DNA from: Neolewinella agarilytica
GTDB lineage: Bacteria > Bacteroidota > Bacteroidia > Chitinophagales > Saprospiraceae
Direction: 5' to 3'
DNA length: 64,000 nt
NCBI RefSeq assembly: GCF_900110645.1
Contig: NZ_FOFB01000032.1
Location: 1 to 64,000 of the forward strand
Positions within the stretch are counted from its first letter, which is position 1. Each line of letters starts with the position of its first letter. Made by a program: the position numbers and the translations under genes. This document shows, piece by piece, positions 42,041-51,333 of this stretch. Below the pieces are notes generated by a model. It worked only from the letters and a program-made list of their open reading frames with translations, was not told the origin of the DNA and did no database searches.

Positions 42041-44956
42041 TTACAGACTGTAGCTTACCCCAAGGGAAATATCCCGTCCCCGCGTATACTGGCTGAAGAT
42101 GTACTCTTCCCCCTGGAAGTCGCTGAAGGTCTTGTAGTCCGGGTTAATCAGGTTCCGGGCCCGGAAGCTGAACTTGAAGTTATTGATCGTCTTGGAAACG
42201 GAGAGGTCCAGCTGGCTGCGGCCCTGCTCGAAGATATCGGGGGAGCCAACGGCACCGATGCTCTGCAGGCGGTCGCTGAAGTAGTTGTAAGCGATGATGG
42301 CATCCCAGCCCGTTTCCGGAGTGCGGAAAGACAGGTTGGCGTTTCCGACAAAGTCCGACTGGCCGTTGAAGACGCGCTCTGCGCTAAAGTCAGGGTCCAC
42401 CTCACGGCCAAGCACCACTTCACGGGCGTCAATTTCCTGACTGGACTGAATAAAGGCCAGGTTACTGCTGAAGGTGAAGTTCTGAAGCTTCTCCCCCAGG
42501 AAGGCGAGTGACTTGCGGAATTCCAGCTCCAGACCGTAGAGATCAGCGCTCTCCGAGTTCGTCCAGGTAAATTGCTGCTCACCGGAGAGACGGAAAGTTG
42601 TCACGATCGGGTTCGTGAACTGCTTGTAGAAAGCACTGACGGCGATTACTTCTCCCGCATTCGGGAAGATCTCGTAGCGGAGGTCGTAGTTGTCGATGTT
42701 CGTCAGCTGAAGGTCGGGATTACCAAAAACCGTTGGCTCACCGAGGAAGCCGAAGCTACCGAAGGGCGCTACTTCCCGCATGTTCGGACGGGCAATTGTC
42801 TGAGAGAAACCAAGACGAAGGTTAGAAGACTCTGTTGCCTTGAAGATCAGGTTCAGCGCGGGCATGAAGTTCGTCTCATCGATATTGGCCGTGTTGTCAT
42901 CAATGCGGTCCTGATCAATTTCACGCTCATTCTCTGCGGCCATCATGATTTCGTTGGGAACAACCGCACTCTCGACCAGGATAGTCGTCTGCTCCGCCCG
43001 CAGGCCAGCCACTGCTTTCAGCCGAGGCGTAAACTCATAGGTAAACATACCGTAGGCAGCAGCTACGTCAAATGTGCCTGTGTAGCTGTTTGCCAGGTTA
43101 GAATTGTCAAAGAGAAATACTCCGATAACATTGCTTCCTGGCTCACCACCAATTACCCCGAGATTATCAGGGCCGAGCCAGGTGTTGAAGTCTCCTCCAG
43201 CCTCGCTGAAGGAAATACCGGAACGGTTGTCGTAGGCGAAGATGTTCTCGTTGAACTCCCGCTCTTTAGTTTGGTACTGTCCACCAAACTTGAAGTTGTT
43301 AGCGCGACTCTTCTTCTGTAGGAAAGGTACAGTAATGTCCAGTTTCCCCTGGTAAGACTGGTCATCCAACTCCCGGAAGAAGCGACTCGGACGACTAAAC
43401 TGAGAAGGGTCAATGATGAAGTTTTCGCCCTGCTGGATATATTCGGCGAAGCGTAGATCTGGCTCGTTTTGCTCACTATCAACATAGTTAGCCGTCCACT
43501 CGATCTTTGTCCCACCAAGGCCCGTCAGCACGTGCTCTCCCTGAGCGACGTAGTTAATCAGCTCCCGTTCAAGGAAGGTAGAAGCCTGTGAGCGGTAGAA
43601 GTTATCGGCCTCGCCGCTGGCACCTTTATTTTCGTTAGATCCCTGAAGAATACGTCCTTCGGTGAACCCCTGATGGCTGTACAGACTGTAAAGGGTAATC
43701 TCATTGGAAGGGCTGGGCTTGAAACTCAAACCAAGCATGCCGCCAACCTTACCGGCCTGGGTACTCTTGTTATCCTGAACATTGTAGATTTCCTGTAGCG
43801 GACCTCCATCTCCGGGGTTAACGTAGTTACCACGGATACCGTCGTTGTACTGGCTAAAGTCCTGGCTTACGCTTACTGTTCCAAATACACCTATGGGCAT
43901 AGAGCCCAACTGAAACTGGTTGCCAATGTTGGCACTCAGGCTGTAGTCAAGCCCGGAGTCCTTATTGTATAGATTGAAGCCGTTACCCAATTCGTTGGCT
44001 ACTTCATCTACAGCACCGGCGAGTTCATCATCCCGGCGGGCGCGTCGTCCGGCGTTGCTCGTCAGTACACTCAATTCACTGTCAGCATATTGTACCAGGC
44101 TGGCCGGCCGGTCCAACGTCCCATCATTATACCCCAGGCCAATACCATCACCAGCATCGTAGGTCAGGAAGTTGTCCTGAAAGTTAGACTGACCGTTGTA
44201 GCCACCAGAAGCGGATACGCCCCAGGTAAACCGCTCGGGCAGCGCCTTGATCTTGATGTCCACGCTACCGCCGGTGAAGTCACCGGGCAGGTCGGGCGTA
44301 AAGGTCTTGGAAGCAGAGATGTTGTCGAGGATGCTCGTCGGGATGAGGTCCAGCTGAGCACTGTTGCGATAGGGGTCGATACTCGGCAGGCGCAGACCGT
44401 TGATGGTCGTAGCGGAGTAACGGTCACCGAGGCCGCGAACGTAGACATACTTACCGTCCACGACGGTGGTACCGGTCACTTTCGTCAGGGCCGCGGCGGC
44501 CGTTCCGGCACCGAGGCTCTTGATCTCCTGGGAGGAAATCATGTCCTTAGCGTTGATATCGTTTTGGCGGAGTTTCATCACGGCAACTTCGCCGCGCTCC
44601 AGGGCTTTGGCCGTCACCGTTACGTCGAGCTCCAGCTCGACACCGGAATCTGCTTTGAAGTTGACGTCAAGGATCGTTGTTTCATTGGCTACCACTTCCA
44701 CGCCTTCAATGATCTGATCACCGTAGCCGACGTAAGAGGCTACCAGGGTGTAAGTGCCGGCATCGGCCTTAAACTGATACTTGCCTTCGATATAATCCGT
44801 TTGGGCACCCGTAGTAGTGCCTTGGATGACGACATTAGCCCCCAACATCGGGAAGCCATCTTCATCATAAATAGTGCCCGAGATGGCACCTTGTTGCCCG
44901 TAGGCGGTTCCGGCGAAAAGGATCATCGCCAGGAAGAAGAAAAATTGCTTAAACAT
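42041..44956 (-). CDS. TonB-dependent receptor with CarboxypepD_reg domain (second)
   Basis: A 971-residue outer membrane transporter. The start MFKQFFFFLAMILFAGTAYGQ gives a signal peptide; reading further upstream only translates palindromic repeats. GAISGTIYDEDGFPMLGANVVIQGT is the regulatory beta-sandwich. The plug contains SQEIKSLGAGTAAAALTKVTGTTVVDGKYVYVRGLGDRY and SKTFTPDLPGDFTGGSVDIK. The barrel ends SQYTRGRDISLGVSYSL. Such receptors in Bacteroidota often pair with a secreted protein gene, here the T9SS protein upstream on the same strand, which may supply or bind its substrate. The substrate is unknown. Confidence 0.9.
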   Translation of the reverse strand: MFKQFFFFLAMILFAGTAYGQQGAISGTIYDEDGFPMLGANVVIQGTTTGAQTDYIEGKYQFKADAGTYTLVASYVGYGDQIIEGVEVVANETTILDVNFKADSGVELELDVTVTAKALERGEVAVMKLRQNDINAKDMISSQEIKSLGAGTAAAALTKVTGTTVVDGKYVYVRGLGDRYSATTINGLRLPSIDPYRNSAQLDLIPTSILDNISASKTFTPDLPGDFTGGSVDIKIKALPERFTWGVSASGGYNGQSNFQDNFLTYDAGDGIGLGYNDGTLDRPASLVQYADSELSVLTSNAGRRARRDDELAGAVDEVANELGNGFNLYNKDSGLDYSLSANIGNQFQLGSMPIGVFGTVSVSQDFSQYNDGIRGNYVNPGDGGPLQEIYNVQDNKSTQAGKVGGMLGLSFKPSPSNEITLYSLYSHQGFTEGRILQGSNENKGASGEADNFYRSQASTFLERELINYVAQGEHVLTGLGGTKIEWTANYVDSEQNEPDLRFAEYIQQGENFIIDPSQFSRPSRFFRELDDQSYQGKLDITVPFLQKKSRANNFKFGGQYQTKEREFNENIFAYDNRSGISFSEAGGDFNTWLGPDNLGVIGGEPGSNVIGVFLFDNSNLANSYTGTFDVAAAYGMFTYEFTPRLKAVAGLRAEQTTILVESAVVPNEIMMAAENEREIDQDRIDDNTANIDETNFMPALNLIFKATESSNLRLGFSQTIARPNMREVAPFGSFGFLGEPTVFGNPDLQLTNIDNYDLRYEIFPNAGEVIAVSAFYKQFTNPIVTTFRLSGEQQFTWTNSESADLYGLELEFRKSLAFLGEKLQNFTFSSNLAFIQSSQEIDAREVVLGREVDPDFSAERVFNGQSDFVGNANLSFRTPETGWDAIIAYNYFSDRLQSIGAVGSPDIFEQGRSQLDLSVSKTINNFKFSFRARNLINPDYKTFSDFQGEEYIFSQYTRGRDISLGVSYSL

Positions 44957-45026
44957 TGTTATTCTATTTTGCACTAGAATGGAAAAGTAATCGTGGTTCG
45001 CGGGGAACCTTAAAGTTTTTGGGTTT

Positions 45027-45072
45027 GTACCGCCGGCTTCAGCCGGCGAGTGCCGACTGAAGTCGGCACTAC
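45027..45072. repeat. Two adjacent palindromes CCGCCGGC-TTCA-GCCGGCG and GTGCCGAC-TGAA-GTCGGCAC
   Basis: Both have 7-8 bp stems around a TTCA or TGAA loop, and belong to the family at 4226 and 41635. They lie in the leader of the second TonB receptor. A perfect inverted repeat CTTAGTGT-N7-ACACTAAG lies near 45088-45110. Confidence 0.65.
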
Positions 45073-45119
45073 AAACTGCACTCACGCCTTAGTGTGACGT
45101 TTACACTAAGTATAAGTCA

Positions 45120-45174
45120 CGGTCGGGGAGTTGCACTCCGAGTAAAAAGAACTCAAAGTGCAACTCCCCGACCG
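45120..45174 (-). terminator. Long hairpin after the T9SS gene
   Basis: Perfect 18-bp arms CGGTCGGGGAGTTGCACT and AGTGCAACTCCCCGACCG with a 19-base loop, 5 bases beyond the T9SS gene stop. No clear T run follows, so it may stabilise the upstream mRNA rather than terminate. Confidence 0.6.
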
Positions 45175-45179
45175 AAACA

Positions 45180-48100
45180 CTATTTCTGCACCACCATCTT
45201 CTGCAGCAAACGAGCACCTTGCGCGTCGAGAACGACGAGGTAAGTACCGTTCGCCAGGCGGCTGGCGTCAAAGTTTTCGGTCTGCTCGCCGGCTCCGTAA
45301 GTCCGCGTCTGGCGGGCAACGGGGCGGCCGAGCATGTCAGTGATCGTGATCGTCACGTCGGAAGTCGTTGGCAGTTCGAAGCGGATCTGCGTCAGGCCGT
45401 TCGTTGGGTTAGGCACGGGTGCATCAAGCAGCATACCGCTCTCCACTACCCCGTTTACGCTCGTCGTACCGTTCTGTACGATGTCCGTTGTTTCCAGGGC
45501 CGTCCAGCCGGTCAGCCAGTTAGGATTGCTGTTGCCGTTATCACCTGCTGGTTCGAAAGCGCCATAGTACTCAACACTTGCAAACCCATCTACTGCTGCG
45601 GGAGCACCGTAGCCAGCGATAGCGAACTCGTTAGGGCGAGGGTCAAGGCTACCGCCATCAGCGTCTCGCTCCATATCCAGCAGTACCGGATCAACGATTT
45701 GGTTGTTGGCCGTTAGCATTGCAGCGGACAGGATTGCCGTAGAAGTTGGAACGATGTTTTCTCCCTGATCAACAGCCACGAAGAGGGTGGCTGCATCCGT
45801 ACCGGCTCCGAAGGAGAAGAAGATATTGTCTTTCAGCTCCAGGTCACCAGCTTCAAAGCGGGCAAAAGCGTCAACGTCTGTATCATCCCGGTCTTCGATG
45901 GCAATGGCCGCACCGTTGAAATCGGTGAAGATGGAGTTGCGGTAGAAACCACCGGCATTGTCGCGGAAGAGGACAGAAAGTGGAAGCGCGCGGTTAGCGT
46001 CACCACCCGTAGCCGTCTGGCCGTTACCGATACCTACGTAGGTAGCGTTGTAGATGGTTGGCTGGCTGAAGGGTGCCTGACCGTCGGGGTTAGCGCCATC
46101 GTGCTCACCGGAGCGGCCCGTGCCGGTGCCGGGGCCCTGCAGGGCGTACCAGAACTGACCACCACCGCGCCAGCCGAAGTCGTAGTCAAAGCCATCGTCT
46201 CCGCAGAAGGAAACGGCCGCGTGGTCTACCCGGACCGTACCTCCGAAGAACTCGATGCCATCGTCTTCGTTAGCGAATACCTCGACGTAGTCGATGGAAG
46301 TACCGGAGCCTACGCCACCGAGGGTAAGGCCGTTGATTTCGTTGTCCGTTGACAGCTGTGCTCCACCGTGGCGGATGGAGACGTACTTCAGGATACCGGA
46401 GTTGTCAGCATCATCCGGGTTATCACCGCCGCCGAAGCGGGCGCGGGCTTCGTCGGCGTCAATGCCTTCGATGCCGTCTTCGCCGCCGGGGCGGGCGATG
46501 GTGGCATTACCGAGGATGATCAGGCCACCCCATTCGCCGCGGTCGGCGCTGGTGAAGTCCCCGTCGTCTTCCAGGTCGTCGTCTTCAGCGGTGAAGATGA
46601 CCGGGTTGTCCGCCGTACCGACGGCATTGATCGTAGCGCCACGGGTAATGATGAGGGCGGAAGTATTGTCTCCCGTGCTGATGTCAGCACCACCGCGTAC
46701 CACAGTACCAGCAGCGATGTTGAGTGTACCTCCTTCTTCGAGGTAAACCAGTCCGTCAAGGATGTAGCAGCCACCGTTCCAGTTGTAAGTTTCGCCGCCA
46801 ATCAGATCGTTGTCCGTAATGGTCACACACACTTCGGTGTTGATGGGGGTAACGAGGTCACCAAGGTAGCCGTTTTGGCTCAGGGCCGTCCAACCGGAGA
46901 GCCAGAGAGCAGAGTTACCGAAAGCTCCACGGTAGGTGACAGCCGTAAAGAAGTCATCATCAGACGGTGTGGCACCGCCAAGTACGGCGGAGCTTGCGTT
47001 CAGGCGTGGGTCGAGGCCTCCGTCGTTCGTCCGGCTGATGCCGGCGATGCCCGTGGCTCCGATGGTGTTATTGGCAGCGAAATCAGCCGCAAGCGTGGTG
47101 GTAGAGGCCGCAACGATTTCTTCGCCCTGGTCAACGGCCAGGAAGAGGTCACTGGCGTCGGTACCGGCACCAAAGTCTTCGAACACATTGCCAGAGAAAC
47201 CAAGGTCTCCTGCCTGGAAGCGGGCGAAGGCGTCAACGTCCGTGTCGTCGCGGTCTTCGACTGCGACAGCAGCACCGTTGAAGCCCGTGAAGATGGAGTT
47301 ATTGTAGTAGCCGCCGGCGTTGTCGCGCAGCATAATAGACAGTGGGATGGCGCGGTTAGCGTCACCACCGGAAGCAGTAGCACCGTTGCCGATACCAATG
47401 TAAGTCGCGTTGTAGATCGTTGGCTGGCTGAAAGGAGCTTGGCCGTCAGGGTTAGCACCATCGTGCTCGCCAGAGCGGCCAGTACCCGTGCCGGGCTCCT
47501 GAATGGCGAACCAGAACTGGCCCTTGCCGCGCCAGCCGAAGTCGTAGTCAAAGCCATCATCCCCACAGAAAGCGACGGAAGCGTGCTTTACGGAAACGGT
47601 GCCACCAAACCACTCGATGCCGTCGTCTTCGTTAGCGAATACCTCAACGTAGTCAATCTCCGTACCGGAACCTACACCACCGAGGGTAAGTCCGTTGATT
47701 TCGTTATCAGTTGACAGTTGTGCACCACCGTGACGGATGGAGACGTAAGTAAGAACGCCGGAGCTCTCCGTATCATTTGGGGTGTCGCCACCACCGAAGC
47801 GGGCACGGGTTTCATCGGCGTCGATACCTTCGATACCGTCTTCGCCGCCGGGGCGGGCAACGGTGGCGTTACCTAGAATGATGAGGCCACCCCACTCGCC
47901 GCGGTCAGCACTCGTAAAGTCACCATCGTCGGTCAGGTCATCTTCACGAGCGGTGAAGATGATCGGGTTGTTTGCAGTTCCACGGGCAAAAATCTGGGCA
48001 CCGCGGGCAATGATGAGGGCGGAGGTGTTATCTCCGGTAGAAATTTGGTCATTCTGAATGCCGCGGATCACGGTGCCGGCTTCGATGTTAAGTACGCCGC

Positions 48101-48260
48101 CTTCTTCAAGAAATACAAGACCGTCGAGAATATACTCGGTGTCGTTTGTCCATTCATAGGTTTGTCCGCCAACCAGGTCAGCGTCGGTGATTATAGTCTG
48201 GGCAGTAGCCAAAAAGCCACAACACAGTAAAGAGAATAAAAGGGTAAATTTGGTTGTCAT
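45180..48260 (-). CDS. Duplicated beta-helix-like protein with T9SS sorting domain
   Basis: A 1026-residue exported protein. The start MTTKFTLLFSLLCCGFLATAQ gives the signal peptide. Two copies of about 460 residues follow (about 20-480 and 490-950). They share long identical stretches, such as TSADRGEWGGLIILGNAT and GGAQLSTDNEINGLTLGGV; the repeated glycine/asparagine pattern suggests a parallel beta-helix. The end VPNPTNGLTQIRFELPTTS to LLQKMVVQK is a type A T9SS C-terminal sorting domain, so it is surface-attached or released. It precedes the second TonB receptor gene and probably works with it. Binding target unknown. Confidence 0.88.
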   Translation of the reverse strand: MTTKFTLLFSLLCCGFLATAQTIITDADLVGGQTYEWTNDTEYILDGLVFLEEGGVLNIEAGTVIRGIQNDQISTGDNTSALIIARGAQIFARGTANNPIIFTAREDDLTDDGDFTSADRGEWGGLIILGNATVARPGGEDGIEGIDADETRARFGGGDTPNDTESSGVLTYVSIRHGGAQLSTDNEINGLTLGGVGSGTEIDYVEVFANEDDGIEWFGGTVSVKHASVAFCGDDGFDYDFGWRGKGQFWFAIQEPGTGTGRSGEHDGANPDGQAPFSQPTIYNATYIGIGNGATASGGDANRAIPLSIMLRDNAGGYYNNSIFTGFNGAAVAVEDRDDTDVDAFARFQAGDLGFSGNVFEDFGAGTDASDLFLAVDQGEEIVAASTTTLAADFAANNTIGATGIAGISRTNDGGLDPRLNASSAVLGGATPSDDDFFTAVTYRGAFGNSALWLSGWTALSQNGYLGDLVTPINTEVCVTITDNDLIGGETYNWNGGCYILDGLVYLEEGGTLNIAAGTVVRGGADISTGDNTSALIITRGATINAVGTADNPVIFTAEDDDLEDDGDFTSADRGEWGGLIILGNATIARPGGEDGIEGIDADEARARFGGGDNPDDADNSGILKYVSIRHGGAQLSTDNEINGLTLGGVGSGTSIDYVEVFANEDDGIEFFGGTVRVDHAAVSFCGDDGFDYDFGWRGGGQFWYALQGPGTGTGRSGEHDGANPDGQAPFSQPTIYNATYVGIGNGQTATGGDANRALPLSVLFRDNAGGFYRNSIFTDFNGAAIAIEDRDDTDVDAFARFEAGDLELKDNIFFSFGAGTDAATLFVAVDQGENIVPTSTAILSAAMLTANNQIVDPVLLDMERDADGGSLDPRPNEFAIAGYGAPAAVDGFASVEYYGAFEPAGDNGNSNPNWLTGWTALETTDIVQNGTTSVNGVVESGMLLDAPVPNPTNGLTQIRFELPTTSDVTITITDMLGRPVARQTRTYGAGEQTENFDASRLANGTYLVVLDAQGARLLQKMVVQK

Positions 48261-48280
48261 TCTATGCGAGTTGATTTCTG

Positions 48281-48342
48281 CCGCAAAGGTCACCTCATCC
48301 CGTTAAGCCGTCTTTACGGCTGTGTTAACTTATTGTAAGTTA
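48281..48342 (-). promoter_or_regulatory. Shared promoter motif, T9SS gene copy
   Basis: Minus-strand TGACCTTTGCGG (48281-48292), TTAACGG (48300-48306) and TTAACAC (48322-48328) have the same order and spacing as at 41506-41553. Units recur every 11 bases (CTTACA, TTAACA, GTAAAG, TTAACG). This is the pattern of direct-repeat activator sites of the PhoB/OmpR type. Also present: TAACTTA-TTG-TAAGTTA at 48326-48342. Confidence 0.6.
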
Positions 48343-48557
48343 GACACGAACTAATGTTATCTCTTTGGTTTTTGACGTTCTGCATCCCACCATTGCTCTT
48401 ACGGGAGACACCTTGCACCGGCGGTCCCCCGCCCAAATGACGCTCCACTTCTCCCGGCAATAACTCCTGGTCGGTTTCTTCCCAAAAAATAACAGACGCC
48501 TAAATAAGAAACCTTGTTTGAAAACCGTTATCTTACCAACATACCAATATACACTGA

Positions 48558-48995
48558 ATGGCTAAACGCTACTTCCTCCTCTTTTTCATCGCGGTTTTCA
48601 CTTTAGGTATCCAGGCGCAGAGCATGGACGCCCCAACCGGCCGTTGGAAAACGACCGATGACGAAACCGGTGAAACCAAATCCATCATCGAGATCTATGA
48701 AGAAGGCGGCTCTTATGCTGGCCGTATCGCCCAGATCCTGACCGGCAACGATGATGCCATCTGCGACAAATGCTCCGGCAAGCAAAAGAACAAACCGATG
48801 CTTGGCCTGGTCATCATTAATAATCTAAAGCCCGAAGCCAAAGGCGAATGGAGCGGAGGAACCATCCTCGACCCTCAGAAGGGCTCGGAATACCGGCTCT
48901 CCGCCTGGTTTGAAGATGGAGACGCTAATAAACTTTACATCCGTGGCAAACACTGGACCGGACTATACCGGACGCAGGTTTGGACGCGGGAGTGA
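48558..48995 (+). CDS. DUF2147 domain protein, exported
   Basis: A 145-residue protein with a signal peptide (MAKRYFLLFFIAVFTLGIQAQ). The mature part has the DUF2147 pattern: PTGRWKTTDDETGETKSIIEIYEEGGSYAGRIAQIL, a C-x-x-C pair (CDKCSGKQKNKPMLGLVII), and WSGGTILDPQKGSEYRL. The fold is a lipocalin-like barrel; biochemical role unknown. A heptamer array of 12 units starts 2 bases beyond the stop. Confidence 0.88.
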   Translation: MAKRYFLLFFIAVFTLGIQAQSMDAPTGRWKTTDDETGETKSIIEIYEEGGSYAGRIAQILTGNDDAICDKCSGKQKNKPMLGLVIINNLKPEAKGEWSGGTILDPQKGSEYRLSAWFEDGDANKLYIRGKHWTGLYRTQVWTRE

Positions 48996-48996
48996 G

Positions 48997-49085
48997 GTAG
49001 ACTGTAGACTGTAGACTGTAGACTGTAGACTGTAGACTGTAGACTGTAGACTGTAGACTGTAGACTGTAGACTGTAGACTGTAGA
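48997..49085. repeat. Heptamer array GTAGACT, about 12.7 perfect units
   Basis: Uninterrupted GTAGACT repeats, the longest and purest array in the window, which suggests recent expansion. Same unit type as 8856-8925. It lies between the DUF2147 stop and the next gene. Confidence 0.95.
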
Positions 49086-49186
49086 TAACCTACCTGAGAC
49101 GAAAACGAAGCCCTCGGGCCACGAAATATTGACTTTTCCCATCAACTAAATATTCACCTTATTCTCTCACTCTTCAAGTGTTTATC

Positions 49187-49423
49187 ATGCACAAAACCTT
49201 TACTCAAGATGACATGATCGCCTATTTGTACGGCGAAAGCACCCCAGCCGAGATGGAGGCGACGGAGGCAGCTCTTGCTGCTGACCCGGTCCTCCGCGGT
49301 GAGCTGGCGGAGCTAACCCAGGCACAGGCCAGCCTCCCTCGCGTGCGTTTCAACGCCCGTCGTCGGTTGATGGACGTGATCCGTAGCTATGCTATGGGGC
49401 CTGATTTGCAGCTGTCTGTTTAG
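49187..49423 (+). CDS. Small anti-sigma-factor-like protein, 78 aa
   Basis: The start MHKTFTQDDMIAYLYGESTPAEMEATEAAL has the helical pattern of the cytoplasmic N-terminus of anti-sigma factors (a D-x-x-hydrophobic-AYLYGE stretch). There is no HxxxCxxC zinc site. The rest is short (LPRVRFNARRRLMDVIRSYAMG) with no membrane helix. It may bind a sigma factor, but no sigma factor gene is adjacent. An upstream GTG three codons earlier was not preferred. Confidence 0.6.
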   Translation: MHKTFTQDDMIAYLYGESTPAEMEATEAALAADPVLRGELAELTQAQASLPRVRFNARRRLMDVIRSYAMGPDLQLSV

Positions 49424-49580
49424 TACTGTAGTCGGTAGTATTGTAGTATTGTAATACTGTAGTGCTACCGTACGAGGCAGACGCGATTGGCGTTACAGGA
49501 GTGATCGCATCACTTTTGTAACGCTTTTTTATTGCACCTTGCCACCTCCAAGATGCGGCAGCCCAAAAGACTAAAGAACC
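49424..49580. repeat. Composite repeat, related to 19475-19817
   Basis: Starts with TAGTACTGTAG/TATTGTAGT-type units and ends with CACCTCCAAGATGCGGCAGC plus CCAAAAGAC, as does 19464-19815. The end module lies just before the phosphoesterase start. No gene. Confidence 0.55.
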
Positions 49581-49594
49581 AAAATACCACCCCC

Positions 49595-50095
49595 TTGAAA
49601 ATAGGCCTCCTATCCGACACCCACTCCTTCCTCGACCCTAAAGTTTTTGTGCACTTTAAAGACTGCGATGAGGTCTGGCACGCAGGAGACGTTGGGGATT
49701 CTTCCTTAATTGATGAATTAGAAGCCTTTAAGCCATTTCGCGGGGTATACGGTAATATTGACGACCCCACCGTTCGGCAGCGGCTGCCGCTGAATCAGTT
49801 TTTCACCGTAGCAGGCTTACCCGTGCTGATCACCCACATTGGCGGGTATCCCGGTCGGTATACCTCCAGAGTCCGGCAGTTGATTGACGAGACGAAGCCA
49901 GGGCTTTACATCTGCGGCCATAGTCACATCCTTAAGGTAATGATGGACAAAAAACGAGGCGTCCTGCATATGAATCCGGGAGCCTGCGGAAAGCAAGGTT
50001 TCCATAAAATCAGAACCGTTCTCCGTTTTGACATAAATGCCGGTCGGGTAGAAAATTTAGAAGTAATTGAATTGGGCCTTAAAGGGGCCATTTAG
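49595..50095 (+). CDS. YfcE/MJ0936-type metallophosphoesterase
   Basis: A 166-residue calcineurin-like phosphodiesterase. The chosen start is TTG (LKIGLLSDTHSF); earlier codons translate the repeat. Metal motifs: SDTH, HAGDVGD, GNIDD (GNxD form), THIGGYPGRY (GH-type) and ICGHSHIL (GHTH-type). Usual roles are cyclic-nucleotide or phosphodiester hydrolysis; substrate not known here. It is followed by the pyrophosphatase gene, which has its own promoter. Confidence 0.87.
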   Translation: MKIGLLSDTHSFLDPKVFVHFKDCDEVWHAGDVGDSSLIDELEAFKPFRGVYGNIDDPTVRQRLPLNQFFTVAGLPVLITHIGGYPGRYTSRVRQLIDETKPGLYICGHSHILKVMMDKKRGVLHMNPGACGKQGFHKIRTVLRFDINAGRVENLEVIELGLKGAI

Positions 50096-50118
50096 TCTTT
50101 AGGAAAAATCATTAACCG

Positions 50119-50126
50119 TACCTTTG
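50119..50126 (+). promoter_or_regulatory. Putative -7 box TACCTTTG for the pyrophosphatase
   Basis: An exact TAnnTTTG match, 66 bases before the start codon. No convincing -33 element is seen. Confidence 0.45.
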
Positions 50127-50192
50127 TGCCTCTTTTCGATAAACGGCGTCTCAAGGTCGTCTCCCCTCTCTCTTATATAATCCCCAAATGAC

Positions 50193-50918
50193 ATGGCTCA
50201 GGAAGCTTACGACAAACTCTGGAAACTTATTGGTCTCCGTTACACCTCTCACCCCTGGCACGGAATCGACATCGGCAGCCGCGCACCGGAATACGTCTCT
50301 ACCTTCATCGAGGTAATCCCTTCGGACACCGTCAAATACGAAGTAGATAAAAAATCCGGCTATCTGAAAATTGACCGCCCTCAGAAATTTTCCAACATTG
50401 TTCCGGCGCTCTACGGTTTCATTCCACGCACACACTGCAAAGAAGAAGTAGCCGCTTACTGTATGGAGAAGACCGGACGGACGGACATCGTCGGTGACGA
50501 TGACCCGCTGGACATTTGTGTCCTCACCGAACGGGAAGTAACCCATGGAAACATCATCGTGAAGGCCCGCCCCATTGGCGGGTTCCGGATGCTGGACGGC
50601 GGCGAAGCCGACGATAAGATCATCGCTGTCCTCGAAAACGATGAGGTTTACGGCAAGTGGGAAGATGTCTCCGAACTACCTCCTTCTATCGTTAATCGAC
50701 TACAGCACTACTTCCTCACCTACAAACAACTTCCGGAAGAAGACCCCAAGTGTGAGATAACCCACATTTACGGACGGGAAGAAGCTCATGACGTAATCCG
50801 CGCCAGCCAGCGCGACTATAAAGCCGTCTACGGAGACCTGGAAAGCGTTATGTCCGCCACGCTCATGGAAGCACTCACCTTCGGGAAGCAGAAGCAGGAC
50901 ATTTTGAATGACTTGTAG
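50193..50918 (+). CDS. ppa: Inorganic pyrophosphatase (family I)
   Basis: Hydrolyses pyrophosphate, driving biosynthesis. At 241 residues it is longer than the bacterial form (about 175) but normal for the Bacteroidota type. Metal-binding signature DDDPLDICVLTE (DxDPxD). VIPSDTVKYEVDKKSGYLKIDR is the N-terminal substrate block with a Lys. GGFRMLDGGEADDKIIAVLENDEVYG is the second acidic block. No signal peptide. Confidence 0.92.
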   Translation: MAQEAYDKLWKLIGLRYTSHPWHGIDIGSRAPEYVSTFIEVIPSDTVKYEVDKKSGYLKIDRPQKFSNIVPALYGFIPRTHCKEEVAAYCMEKTGRTDIVGDDDPLDICVLTEREVTHGNIIVKARPIGGFRMLDGGEADDKIIAVLENDEVYGKWEDVSELPPSIVNRLQHYFLTYKQLPEEDPKCEITHIYGREEAHDVIRASQRDYKAVYGDLESVMSATLMEALTFGKQKQDILNDL

Positions 50919-51333
50919 GCTGGAAGCGGAGGGCTGTTCCTCCTCCTGTCTGCTACGGTTCCGGAGGGATCGGGGCCGCGCAATCATTAGTACAGCGTAA
51001 CATAAGTTGCCGAATACTCTATTGGCCCTCGGTGCGCGCCCACTGAGCTTGTCGAAGTGTACCTCGGCTCGCTGCGCTCGCTCGGCACTTACTCTGTGGA
51101 CCGGCGGGCTGTTTCAGGGCCATCGGCGCGCTACGCGCCGACGGTTCGCCCCCCTAAAGCCCGGTCCCCGATCAAAACCCTGAGCCCATTCGGCAAGCTC
51201 AGGGACCACGGCACTTTGACCGGAGGGAAAAGAGAGCCAAAGGGTGCGCCGAAGGGGCACCCCAATGACCGATAATTTAGAGTACCGTGTAGTAGTGCTC
51301 TTGTTAACCCAGAGATGGCTTGTGCTTTTCATT
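50919..51333. repeat. GC-rich intergenic region with REP-like palindromes
   Basis: 415 bases with no convincing gene. It contains CTGAGCTTGTCGAAG-type palindromes (near 51041 and 51179), GGCTCGCTGCGCTCGCTCGG and CGCGCTACGCGCCG stems, and a GGTGCGCCGAAGGGGCACC stem near 51243. They look like repetitive extragenic palindromes. Confidence 0.5.

Noticed and set aside
41741-42511. 256-codon plus-strand frame across the palindrome array
   Set aside because: It runs from the repeat array into the antisense of the TonB receptor; open only because the array lacks stops.
46368-47714. 448-codon plus-strand frame opposite the T9SS protein
   Set aside because: Antisense shadow, duplicated because the real gene is duplicated; no recognisable domain.
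48997-49085. CRISPR-like array
   Set aside because: Units are 7 bases with no spacers; it is a simple tandem repeat. The 41735-42037 array was also considered, but its units are palindromic modules of irregular length and no cas genes are present.
51114-51332. Small open frames in the GC-rich gap after the pyrophosphatase
   Set aside because: Composition follows the palindromic repeats, no family resemblance and no consistent start.
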